The position numbers and the translations under genes were made by a program. The notes under the pieces are model-generated. The model was not told the origin of the DNA, made no database searches, and saw only the letters and a program-made list of their open reading frames with translations. DNA of 64,000 bases from Gammaproteobacteria bacterium. GTDB lineage: Bacteria; Pseudomonadota; Gammaproteobacteria; Pseudomonadales; Halieaceae. This document shows, one piece after another, positions 35,358-45,446 of this stretch (the first letter of the stretch is position 1; each line of letters starts with the position of its first letter). Where the stretch lies: the NCBI GenBank assembly GCA_030427485.1, contig JAUICG010000002.1, forward strand, positions 62,001 to 126,000, written 5' to 3'.

Positions 35358-36344
35358 TCAGTTCACCAGATCCATGCTAGAGGAAAGGAATAGCGAATCT
35401 CGATGCCACGACAGGTACTGTTTCTGCCCTTCTGAGAAAGTTCCGACATTTTTCTTAATCTCATGTGATACGCCCATCCTTAACAACGATGTTTCATGAG
35501 CCACCGGCGATATGAGCAAGTCGCCGTTACCTTCGAAACTGATAAACCCTTTGTCGAATAGATGGTCGACGGTAGGCGTCAGCATAAACCCATTTTCCGG
35601 GTCCAATCGCTCCTCGTTCGTACTATCTCTCCAGGGTTTGGTGTGACTCGCCACCAGATGCCGGGGCAGATCCACTCCTGTTATGCGACAAGATCTTTCG
35701 ATTTCCAAAAGGGTGGCCCGGAATTTTCCCTGCCCCCGCCTGGCACTTATCAATGCCAACCTTTCAGTCTCTTCTATATCCTCGCTCTCCTTGATTGCAG
35801 ACTCAACACGGTCCTCCCAATCTGAAATATTTTCCAGAGACCGGTCGACCGATACTGCATTAAAATCAGACACCCCACTAACAACTGAAAGAGCTATGGG
35901 GTCCAATAACTGGGCAAGCGCAAGGGCAAACTCTTCGGAGATATCAAAAAGGTAATTTTCGTTGCCGCCGCCCGTTTTGTGTTTTATGGGCGAATGTTTT
36001 TTTGGCAGAAACGAACGCAAAGAATCGATGTGGTCCATTGTTCGAAGGGGCTTCGCCACCTTCCTGAAACTCACATCGACTCGCCAGCCGGTGGCCGACC
36101 AGTTTTGCCCCGCACTACCGAACTCAATAGGCTTGGGAAATTCATAACAGGTGGATTGCACGATACCAATGGCACGAATCTCGGCAAACGCATAAGAAAA
36201 TACGACGTCGCCGGGCGAGAGTAGGCGCATCAATTCGTAAGGCCGGTGTCGCTGTCCGTTAGCGGCCAGCTTAGGCGACCACATATAGCCATTTGAGACC
36301 TCTTGGCTATAAGTTTTCTTATGACTTACCCACCAGTATCTCAC
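35358..36344 (-). CDS. EVE-HNH modification-dependent restriction endonuclease (type IV-like)
   Basis: A 328-residue two-domain protein. The N-terminal RYWWVSHKKTYSQEVSNGY, with GDVVFSYAFAEIRAIGIV, is an EVE/PUA-like domain of the sort that reads modified cytosine in DNA. The C-terminal domain is an HNH_2 nuclease: LVASHTKPW (first His), ENGFML (Asn) and DHLFDKGFISF (last His). EVE-HNH proteins are known modified-DNA-cleaving enzymes. GTG 36344 is preferred because it opens the RYWW motif; a TTG at 36350 is possible. Together with the primase-helicase it marks the island as defence-rich. Confidence 0.85.
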   Translation of the reverse strand: MRYWWVSHKKTYSQEVSNGYMWSPKLAANGQRHRPYELMRLLSPGDVVFSYAFAEIRAIGIVQSTCYEFPKPIEFGSAGQNWSATGWRVDVSFRKVAKPLRTMDHIDSLRSFLPKKHSPIKHKTGGGNENYLFDISEEFALALAQLLDPIALSVVSGVSDFNAVSVDRSLENISDWEDRVESAIKESEDIEETERLALISARRGQGKFRATLLEIERSCRITGVDLPRHLVASHTKPWRDSTNEERLDPENGFMLTPTVDHLFDKGFISFEGNGDLLISPVAHETSLLRMGVSHEIKKNVGTFSEGQKQYLSWHRDSLFLSSSMDLVN

Positions 36345-36501
36345 TGCCAACTCGAACCCGGATAGCTCAGAAAGGGCTTCCTCAAATCACCGACGTAGTC
36401 AACCCGACTGAAAGTGTACCTGGCGCGCAACGTTCGATACCAGGAAAATCTGGCAGACATCGCCTTTCAAATGAACTCTCGGCTCAATATCGACGCTCCG
36501 G

Positions 36502-36702
36502 GCGAGGGATTGATCAGAACAGCCTTTGGGCTGTTCTGACCCCTGCGGGGCGCCTTCGGCGTCTAAACTCTGCCGTGGGCAGAGTTTATCGAACGAGGTT
36601 CTCATCCAAATCGCACTCATCCCCCTTTAATGGGGAAGAGCCCACTCACCCCCATAAACCAAAAGGGCCACCCTGACGGGCGGCCCTTTTGGTTTATGGC
36701 GG
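36502..36702. repeat. Roughly 200-bp tandem unit A (tRNA-Ser 3' end-linked)
   Basis: Starts at GCGAGGGATTGATCAGAACAG and runs to the next GCGAGGGATT. Contents in order: an inverted repeat CAGAACAGCC/GGGCTGTTCTG, a G+C patch, TTTATCGAACGAGGTTCTC, and a terminator hairpin, followed by the tRNA 3' end antisense. Unit B repeats the same order immediately after. 36345-36501 is ordinary leader of the HNH gene with no feature seen. Confidence 0.8.
36655..36696. terminator. Bidirectional stem-loop terminator, copy 2
   Basis: TAAACCAAAAGGGC pairs perfectly with GCCCTTTTGGTTTA, and the inner bases CACCC/GGGCG extend the stem. It ends one base before a 19-base copy of the tRNA-Ser 3' end (36697-36715). 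Confidence 0.82.
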
Positions 36703-36885
36703 AGAGCGAGGGATTGACCAGAACAGCCTATGGGCTGTTCTGGCCCTGCGGGCGCCTCCGCTTTGCTGCGGCGTCTAAAACGCTCCTTTGGTCGCGTTTT
36801 ATCGAACGGGGTTCTCTTCCAAATCCCACTCACCACAATAAAACGAAAAAGGGCTACCCCTGCGGGGCAGCCCTTTTTCGTTTTA
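36703..36885. repeat. Roughly 200-bp tandem unit B (adjoins the intact tRNA-Ser)
   Basis: Second head-to-tail copy of unit A: GCGAGGGATTGACCAGAACAG, an inverted repeat CAGAACAGCC/GGGCTGTTCTG, a G+C patch, TTTATCGAACGGGGTTCTC and a terminator. It runs straight into the genuine tRNA-Ser. Copy 1 at 30424-30572 resembles the second half of this unit most closely. Confidence 0.82.
36840..36884. terminator. Terminator of tRNA-Ser, long hairpin
   Basis: A 21-bp stem (AAAACGAAAAAGGGCT... against its complement, one mismatch that is a wobble in minus-strand RNA) with loop TGC. It lies directly 3' of tRNA-Ser on the minus strand and has T-runs both ways. Confidence 0.88.
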
Positions 36886-36976
36886 TGGCGGAGAGCGAGG
36901 GATTCGAACCCTCGATAGGGTATAAGCCTATACACCCTTAGCAGGGGTGCGCCTTCAGCCACTCGGCCAGCTCTCC
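36886..36976 (-). tRNA. serT-like: tRNA-Ser (anticodon GCU)
   Basis: The minus strand folds as a class II tRNA: acceptor GGAGAGC/GCTCTCC, D arm, anticodon stem CACCC/GGGTG with loop CTGCTAA (anticodon GCT at 36940-36942), a long variable arm, T arm GAGGG-TTCGAAT-CCCTC, discriminator G and encoded CCA. Reads AGC/AGU codons. Its 3' end is the integration target of the adjoining island. The csrA-tRNA-Ser neighbourhood is the normal gammaproteobacterial one. Confidence 0.97.
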
Positions 36977-37072
36977 GGAAGATTTACGCGATACCGTGAG
37001 GCGGTATCCACAGGCGCGGCATGATACCACAACTACTGCGTAATCAAAGTCATACGGGAATTCAGGAGGGGT

Positions 37073-37264
37073 TTATTCCTTGTCTTCCGCGGGGGGACTG
37101 TCGCCATCGTGGATGCGACTGTATATTTCCTCGCGGTGCACCGCGACATCTTTCGGCGCATTGACGCCGATGCGCACCTGGTTGCCCTTTACGCCTAATA
37201 CTGTCACGGTGACATTGTCGCCGATCATCAATGACTCACCGACTCTGCGGGTTAAAATCAACAT
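37073..37264 (-). CDS. csrA: Carbon storage regulator CsrA/RsmA
   Basis: A 63-residue post-transcriptional regulator that binds GGA motifs in mRNA leaders. It starts [16 protein letters not shown] and contains [24 protein letters not shown], nearly invariant in the family, including the RNA-binding Arg in VHREE. ATG 37264 has GGAGA upstream. It sits between lysC and tRNA-Ser as in Pseudomonas. Confidence 0.97.
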   Translation of the reverse strand: MLILTRRVGESLMIGDNVTVTVLGVKGNQVRIGVNAPKDVAVHREEIYSRIHDGDSPPAEDKE

Positions 37265-37448
37265 ACGTTCAGTTCTCCAGTCCGGTGCCCGTCACGCCAT
37301 CGCGAAAGCACAGGACAGCTTCTACCCACCCCCCAGTGAGGGGTCCCATTCAAGCATAACTGCACCCCCGATTTCAAATGTGGATGCAGCAAGCCAGGAT
37401 TGTGAAAAAACGCTTTATACGCCGGCGGGCCCCAGCCCGCCACCTTGT

Positions 37449-38690
37449 TTAGGCCGCGTTTTCGTCCGTTGGTTCCTTCTCCAAACCAAATGATGAATGC
37501 AGCGCACGCACCGCCAACTCCAGGTATTTTTCTTCTATGATAACGGAGATCTTGATCTCGGAAGTCGTGATCATCAGGATATTGATGCCGAGCTCGGCCA
37601 GCGCGGCGAACATCTGACTGGCCACGCCCGCGTGCGAACGCATGCCGACGCCCACCACCGACACCTTGGCGATTTTACTGTTGCTGGACACTTTCTCGGC
37701 GTTGATTTCTTTCGCCACCTGGTTGAGCACTTCCTCGGCGCGCACCAGGTCATTGCGCCCGATGGTGAAGGTAAAGTCGGTAGTGTTGTCGTGACCGACG
37801 TTCTGCACGATGACGTCCACCTCGATGTTCGCTTCGCCGATAGGCCCGAGGATGCGATAAGCCACGCCGGGCATATCGGGCACACCTTCGACAGTGAGCT
37901 TGGCCTCATCGCGATTGAACGCGATGCCCGCAATTGTCGGCGTTTCCATTTCGCTGTCTTCCTCCGTCGTTATCAGGGTGCCGGGGCCATCCTTAAAGCT
38001 GTGCAAAACCCGCAGCGGTACATTGTATTTGCCTGCGAACTCGACCGAGCGAATCTGCAGCACCTTGGAACCCATGCTGGCCATTTCCAGCATCTCCTCG
38101 AAGGTGATGCGCGACAGGCGGCGGGCTTCGCTCACCACCCGTGGATCGGTCGTGTACACGCCATCGACATCGGTATAGATCTGGCACTCGTCCGCCTTCA
38201 GCGCGGCGGCCAGTGCGACGGCCGTGGTGTCGGAACCGCCGCGGCCCAGCGTGGTGATGTTGCCGTGTTCGTCCACGCCCTGGAAACCGGCCACCACGAT
38301 CACATAGCCGGCGCCGAGATCGCGCTGCAGTCTCTCCTCGTCGATATCCCGGATACGCGCCTTGGTGTGTGCGTCATCGGTCAGAATGCGCACCTGTGAA
38401 CCGGTGTAGGACTTGGCTTTCACTCCACGCCTGGCCAGTGCCATGCTCAGCAGCGCCGTGGTGACCTGTTCTCCGGTGGCGAGCAGCACATCCAGTTCCC
38501 GCAGCACGGGGCGCTCCTGCACCTGGTGCGCCAACTCGATCAGGCGATTGGTCTCGCCACTCATGGCCGACACCACCACGACCACGTCGTGGCCCTGGGC
38601 GCGAAACCCGGCTACCTTATCCGCCACCAGCCCTATGCGGTCGGTATCGCCGACCGAAGTGCCGCCAAATTTTTGAACGATGAGACTCAT
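37449..38690 (-). CDS. lysC: Aspartate kinase, lysine/threonine-pathway type
   Basis: Phosphorylates aspartate, the first step towards lysine, threonine and methionine. 413 residues from ATG 38690 (MSLIVQKFGGTSVGD), which is where the family starts; the frame is open 9 codons further. It has the VQKFGGTS kinase motif, FQGVDEHGNITTLGRGGSDTTA and two C-terminal ACT domains for feedback control. Distinct from the ectoine-linked aspartate kinase at 52485. Sits between alaS and csrA. Confidence 0.95.
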   Translation of the reverse strand: MSLIVQKFGGTSVGDTDRIGLVADKVAGFRAQGHDVVVVVSAMSGETNRLIELAHQVQERPVLRELDVLLATGEQVTTALLSMALARRGVKAKSYTGSQVRILTDDAHTKARIRDIDEERLQRDLGAGYVIVVAGFQGVDEHGNITTLGRGGSDTTAVALAAALKADECQIYTDVDGVYTTDPRVVSEARRLSRITFEEMLEMASMGSKVLQIRSVEFAGKYNVPLRVLHSFKDGPGTLITTEEDSEMETPTIAGIAFNRDEAKLTVEGVPDMPGVAYRILGPIGEANIEVDVIVQNVGHDNTTDFTFTIGRNDLVRAEEVLNQVAKEINAEKVSSNSKIAKVSVVGVGMRSHAGVASQMFAALAELGINILMITTSEIKISVIIEEKYLELAVRALHSSFGLEKEPTDENAA

Positions 38691-38805
38691 GCTTTCTCGC
38701 GTGCCCAACCGGCGCACCGTGCCGGATAAAAAGGGGCGCCATTAAACAACAAAGCGCACAATAATTAAACAGTGCGGAGGCGGCAATCCGCCCTAATTAT
38801 TCACA

Positions 38806-41406
<2,601 letters not shown>

Positions 41407-41442
41407 AGTCAGTCTCGGTTATGCAGCGGATCGGCGGGCTGT

Positions 41443-41790
41443 TCAGCCCGCCAAATGGCCTTCGGCAAATGGCCTGCCACCAATTATGTGCAGGTGCAGG
41501 TGAAAGACGGTCTGGCCCGCGTTCGCGCCATTGTTGACCACCAGGCGAAACGCCTCGCCCACACCCAGTTGTTCGGCCACTTTGGCGGCCACCAGCATCA
41601 GGTGCCCCAACAGGGCCTGGTCGTCCGCCTGCGAATCGACAAGCCGCGGAATGCCGCGCTTGGGTATCACCAGCACATGGACCGGCGCCTGGGGATTGAT
41701 GTCGTTGATGGCGATGCAGTGCTCGTCCTCGTACAGGAAGTCACTGGGGATTTCACCGCGGATAATTTTGCCGAATATCGTGTCTGACAT
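41443..41790 (-). CDS. HIT-family nucleotide-binding protein (HinT-like)
   Basis: A 115-residue histidine-triad protein. DTIFGKIIRGEIPSDFLYED is the HinT start, and GQTVFHLHLHIIGG holds the H-x-H-x-H triad. Family members hydrolyse AMP-lysine and other nucleoside phosphoramidates. It lies between alaS and the Trm112-like gene, 36 bases upstream of alaS on the same strand. Confidence 0.93.
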   Translation of the reverse strand: MSDTIFGKIIRGEIPSDFLYEDEHCIAINDINPQAPVHVLVIPKRGIPRLVDSQADDQALLGHLMLVAAKVAEQLGVGEAFRLVVNNGANAGQTVFHLHLHIIGGRPFAEGHLAG

Positions 41791-41811
41791 GCGAGGGCCT
41801 ACCTTCCCTAT

Positions 41812-41997
41812 CTACCCCAGTTTCTCGTCTGCTGTAAGTTGCCTGGCTTCGCTTTCCAGCATCACCGGGATACCGTCGCGCACCGGATAGGCCAGCCCGG
41901 ACGCCCTGCAGATCAGTTCGTCCTTCTCCTTGTCGTATTCCACCGGCGCCTTGCTGACCGGGCACACCAGTATACTGAGCAATCTCTTATCGATCAT
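41812..41997 (-). CDS. Trm112-family protein (YcaR-like)
   Basis: A 61-residue small protein: [17 protein letters not shown] and [20 protein letters not shown] are the Trm112/YcaR family blocks. Only the first of the usual Cys pairs is fully present (CP at residue 12 and a single Cys at about 30), so zinc binding is uncertain. Relatives activate methyltransferases in eukaryotes; the bacterial role is poorly known. Confidence 0.9.
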   Translation of the reverse strand: MIDKRLLSILVCPVSKAPVEYDKEKDELICRASGLAYPVRDGIPVMLESEARQLTADEKLG

Positions 41998-42187
41998 TTC
42001 ACATCCACAATACGAACAGGGGCTGGCATTATACGGGCTTTTTCAGGGCTTTGGCATGGGTGGCGCGAGCAATTGTAGGTCGATCCGGGAGTTTCCCGGG
42101 TTCTTGCGTCAGCCGGCTTACGCACCGGCGCAAACCGGGGTAGCGCGCGGCATTCAGTTCCACGGTAACAGCGGCTAGAATACCACC

Positions 42188-42691
42188 ATGGGACGCTATC
42201 GAGCACCGCGCCCGCGCGGATCAAAATATATCACTGGTGAAGGCGAGCAGGCGCTGCGGGCCGAGTTGCACCAGTTGTGGAAAATCGAACGGCCGGCGGT
42301 CGCCGACGCCGTCCACGAGGCGGCCAAGAACGGTGACCGCTCGGAGAATGGCGATTACATCTACGGCAAGCGTCGCCTGCGCGAAATCGATTCCCGCGTG
42401 CGCTTCCTCAACAAGCGGCTGGACGAACTTGAGGTCGTGCAACGAGTGCCCGCCGATACTGGCAAGATTTTTTTTGGCGCCTGGGTGACGCTGGAGAATG
42501 AAGCCGGGGAAGAGTCGCGCTGGCGCATCGTCGGCCCCGACGAGTTCGACCTGGCAAATGGCAAGCTCAGCATGGACTCACCACTGGCCCGCGCACTGCT
42601 GGGCAAGCGACGGGATGACGAGGTGCAGGTGAGCAGCCCGGCGGGGGAGCAGTTCTACTACATCACTGACATCCGTTACCAGGCTGATTGA
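42188..42691 (+). CDS. greB: Transcription elongation factor GreB
   Basis: Rescues backtracked RNA polymerase by stimulating transcript cleavage; 167 residues. The GreB-type N-terminus (YRAPRPRGSKYITGEGEQALRAEL) is followed by the coiled-coil tip with the catalytic acidic pair in GDRSENGDYIYGKRRLRE, then the globular domain. The long basic start and YIYGKRRLREID mark GreB over GreA. Divergent from the Trm112-like gene. Confidence 0.95.
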   Translation: MGRYRAPRPRGSKYITGEGEQALRAELHQLWKIERPAVADAVHEAAKNGDRSENGDYIYGKRRLREIDSRVRFLNKRLDELEVVQRVPADTGKIFFGAWVTLENEAGEESRWRIVGPDEFDLANGKLSMDSPLARALLGKRRDDEVQVSSPAGEQFYYITDIRYQAD

Positions 42692-42694
42692 ACC

Positions 42695-43444
42695 CTAACG
42701 GTTGCGGCGCCGGTGCAGCCACCACATTGCCACGCCACTGGTGGCGAGCGTTGCCAGCAACACCCCCACCGTATCCATCCACAGCACACCCAGGCGACCG
42801 AACAGCCGCCCGCTGTGCACATCGAGCAGCACCCGCTCCCAGCTCAGCCACTGCTCGGGCGCCGGGATGCGGGCGCGAATAGTGTCTGGCAGACGGTCCG
42901 GCACCAGCTGGCGAATGACGGCACCGCCGGCGGGCGCACGCTGTGAAAAATCCATCGTATCCAGGTTCGCCAGTCGCCAGTCGCCGGCGCTCTGCACTGC
43001 CACCTGTTCGCCGATCAGACCGATCGCCTGCACGGGTGCGGGCAGGCCGGTGCTGGCATTGACGGATTCCACCAGGGCGCCGCCTGGCGTCAGCAGCAGG
43101 AGTTCCTCGGCACATCCGGCGTAGAGCATGCCGTCGGCCTGCACCGCGCCCACCAGTTTGCCGCTGCACGGCGCGACCTCTTTCGCGTCGAGGTAGACTC
43201 GCCCGCTGCTTGCGCGCGTCAACCAGTGCTCGCCCAGTTTGAACGCGGGCAGGTCCGATGAGTCATCACCGTATAACTGTGTCAGCCAGGACCAGGGGAC
43301 GAAGCTGCGGTCCAGGCCAAGTTGCGCTGTGTGATTCAGCACGATGCCGGTAACGGCGAGCAGCACGGCAAAGAGCGCGGCAATCAGACCGACCCGCCGG
43401 TGCCAGTGCCACAGTATTCCTACCAGGCGCGGCCGGCGTCGCAT
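42695..43444 (-). CDS. PepSY-associated transmembrane protein (short reductase type)
   Basis: A 249-residue membrane protein. An N-terminal helix (GLIAALFAVLLAVTGIVLNHT) follows the PepSY_TM-type start WHWHRRVG, then a periplasmic domain of about 160 residues, then a second helix (VGVLLATLATSGVAMWWLH). This pattern is typical of PepSY proteins associated with flavin or ferric reduction. ATG 43444 overlaps the preceding stop by one base (TGATG); homology does not support the longer frame. It is the last gene of a Fur-box-controlled porin operon, so it may move electrons to a periplasmic flavoprotein. The exact job is inferred. Confidence 0.8.
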   Translation of the reverse strand: MRRRPRLVGILWHWHRRVGLIAALFAVLLAVTGIVLNHTAQLGLDRSFVPWSWLTQLYGDDSSDLPAFKLGEHWLTRASSGRVYLDAKEVAPCSGKLVGAVQADGMLYAGCAEELLLLTPGGALVESVNASTGLPAPVQAIGLIGEQVAVQSAGDWRLANLDTMDFSQRAPAGGAVIRQLVPDRLPDTIRARIPAPEQWLSWERVLLDVHSGRLFGRLGVLWMDTVGVLLATLATSGVAMWWLHRRRNR

Positions 43445-43977
43445 CAACCCTGCACTTGGGCGTTCAGCCACAGGGCCAGGCGCGCGACCCTCTCCACCGC
43501 GCGCACTGACAGCGTGGCGCCGGTGATGCCGTCGATATGCGACGACAGATAGCCATCCGGGGCCAGCGTCAAACCGCTGAACTGGTCCGTAAAAAAGGCG
43601 TGGCGAATTTCCCATCCGCGGCTTTCACGGAACGCCAGCACGTCCACACGCTCGATCTGCTCACCGGATACCGCAACACCGAGGGTGATCGGCTTGTCCT
43701 TGCCGATATCCTCGAGTATCCAGGCCGTGCAGTTTCCCTCGCGCCAGTAGCGCAGGCGCAGCGCCGCAGGCGCCCAGCCGACGGCGGCCTCGGCCGCGGC
43801 GCGCGTTTCATCCGTAAGCCACAACGTCTCCATCTGTGGCGCACCGCCGGCAAACGCCAGCCCGAGAAACTCCTCCCGGCTGAGATACTCCTCGCCAAAA
43901 GCGGAAAAGGCCGCCATCAATACGAGGGCGGCCAGTACGCTGCGGCAATGCCGTTTGCGATAGCGCGTTGCGGACAC
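43444..43977 (-). CDS. Periplasmic FMN-binding protein with covalent flavinylation motif
   Basis: A 177-residue protein with signal peptide (LAALVLMAAFSAFG) and an FMN-binding domain. DGITGATLS at residues 149-157 is the flavin-transferase (ApbE) target, so FMN would be attached to Thr155 through phosphoester. It begins with GTG 43977, overlapping the porin stop, and its end overlaps the PepSY gene by one base. With those partners it forms a likely extracytoplasmic electron-transfer unit. ApbE itself is not in the window. Confidence 0.88.
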   Translation of the reverse strand: MSATRYRKRHCRSVLAALVLMAAFSAFGEEYLSREEFLGLAFAGGAPQMETLWLTDETRAAAEAAVGWAPAALRLRYWREGNCTAWILEDIGKDKPITLGVAVSGEQIERVDVLAFRESRGWEIRHAFFTDQFSGLTLAPDGYLSSHIDGITGATLSVRAVERVARLALWLNAQVQG

Positions 43978-45212
43978 TAAAAACTCCAGCCGACTCCCAG
44001 GTTCAGGCCTTCCTGTTCAGCCTGGTCGGACGGCGCATCCTGGAACTGGTAGTCCATTTTGAACACCACGTTCTCCAAAAGCCAGTAGTTAAAGCCGACA
44101 TCCCATTCGCTGTATTCGGTATCACCGGCACCGCCCGCCTGGTTGTCCCACTCGCTGTAGCGGGCAAATATTCCCAGGTCGCGCATCAGCAACCAGGACG
44201 GTTCAATGTACCAGCCCTCCTGCTCGTCGGCGCCGGCCTCGATATTGTTGATCGCGTTGTCGATATCCCAGCTCGCAGCCAGGGCGCGCAGACCGAACGG
44301 ACCATTGCGGTAGGACAGGTGCGCCGAGTACAGCATGGCGTCGACATCGTCCATGTATTTACCCTGGTACAGGTCCTGCTGGTACTGCAATGTCGCGCCC
44401 ACTTCCAGGCCGGCGATGCCGGTGTACTTCAGGTTGGCCGTGTAGGCCGGGTCGGAGGCATCGGCCTCGGACACCTTCTGGCGCCCGTCGCGAATCTGGA
44501 ACTGACCGTCCTCGGCATCGAGCTTCAGGCCCGAGGTGAACGCCGTCTCGTAACGCCAGCCGGGCGCGATTTCCCCGTTCAGCGCGAGCCCGCCCTCCCA
44601 CCACGTGGTCGGGATAATGTTTTTCTCGACATTATTGCGTTCGACGCCATAGAACGTATTGGGTTCATGCGTCTGGTTGAGAAGGCCCACCGGCACCAGG
44701 AAAAGTCCCGCCTTTAGCTGCGTCGTGCTGTTCAGGTCATGCTCGATGTAAGCCTGCTCCAGTTCAACCTCGCCGTTTTGCCCATCACCGGCCACGGAGT
44801 GCTCCAGTTCGACTTCCGCGAACATGCGCGTGCTGTCACTGAACTCATGACCGAGAAACAGCACGAAACGATGAAAATCGATCTCGTCCTTGTCCTTCCC
44901 GGTGTCGTGCTGGTCTTCGAGATTGTTGTAGTGCATCTCCCCGTAACTGCCAATGGTCGTGCGCTCGGCCCAACTCGACGCGAGTGACTGTCCTCCGGCC
45001 GCGACGCCCTGTTCCACCGCGCTCGCCGTGGCTTCCACTTTAACATTGGTTTCTTTTATTTCGGCGTCGGCCGAGGCGAGTTGCGCCTTCAGCTCGGCAA
45101 TTTCAGCCTGCTGCTGCTGAATGATGGCCCACATCTCCTCCATGCTCGGCGTCGCCGCCACCGTCGCCATCGCGCCCAGGCCCAACGCGAGGCCGACCAC
45201 TAGCTGTTTCAT
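43977..45212 (-). CDS. Outer-membrane porin with N-terminal coiled coil, iron-controlled
   Basis: A 411-residue beta-barrel protein. The signal peptide ends at ATVAATP, a short coiled coil follows (EEMWAIIQQQQAEIAELKAQL), and the barrel begins SYGEMHYNNLED and ends LGVGWSF with terminal Phe. Segments DKDEIDFHRFVLFLGHEF and FYGVERNNVEKNIIPTTWWEGG match a porin family often linked to metal or small-solute uptake. A Fur-like box lies 73 bases upstream, so iron starvation probably induces the porin and the two genes behind it. Confidence 0.85.
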   Translation of the reverse strand: MKQLVVGLALGLGAMATVAATPSMEEMWAIIQQQQAEIAELKAQLASADAEIKETNVKVEATASAVEQGVAAGGQSLASSWAERTTIGSYGEMHYNNLEDQHDTGKDKDEIDFHRFVLFLGHEFSDSTRMFAEVELEHSVAGDGQNGEVELEQAYIEHDLNSTTQLKAGLFLVPVGLLNQTHEPNTFYGVERNNVEKNIIPTTWWEGGLALNGEIAPGWRYETAFTSGLKLDAEDGQFQIRDGRQKVSEADASDPAYTANLKYTGIAGLEVGATLQYQQDLYQGKYMDDVDAMLYSAHLSYRNGPFGLRALAASWDIDNAINNIEAGADEQEGWYIEPSWLLMRDLGIFARYSEWDNQAGGAGDTEYSEWDVGFNYWLLENVVFKMDYQFQDAPSDQAEQEGLNLGVGWSF

Positions 45213-45284
45213 ACAGACTGTTCCTGTTCCGGGGTGATTAAATGAGGAACGGAATGCTATTAGGAATTATTATTAAATACAACA

Positions 45285-45303
45285 GGTAATGATAAACGTT
45301 ATT
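45285..45303 (-). promoter_or_regulatory. Fur box upstream of the porin-FMN-PepSY operon
   Basis: GGTAATGATAAACGTTATT matches the 19-bp Fur consensus (GATAATGATAATCATTATC) at 15 of 19 positions and is almost palindromic. It lies 73 bases upstream of ATG 45212, next to an A+T-rich promoter-like stretch (45262-45280). 45213-45446 otherwise holds no gene. Confidence 0.7.
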
Positions 45304-45446
45304 ATTCATGGGAACTCCCGGAGACGCCGGTGTAACTGAACAAGGCCGCGCTATTGGCCGTTGTTCGGCACTGGCTCAGCTTCCATTTTTTCCACAGGAG
45401 TTCGAGCGGCAGCAATAGCCATGGTTCCTGCAGGCCGTCGACGGCA

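Noticed and set aside
36627..36962. Short frames with SEGFEPSIGYKPIHP-like translations on the plus strand near the tRNA
   Set aside because: These are translations of tRNA-Ser antisense and its terminator repeats, a common artefact.
30424..36976. Integrase or transposase gene inside the island
   Set aside because: No frame shows tyrosine- or serine-recombinase motifs or a DDE transposase; only accessory genes are present.
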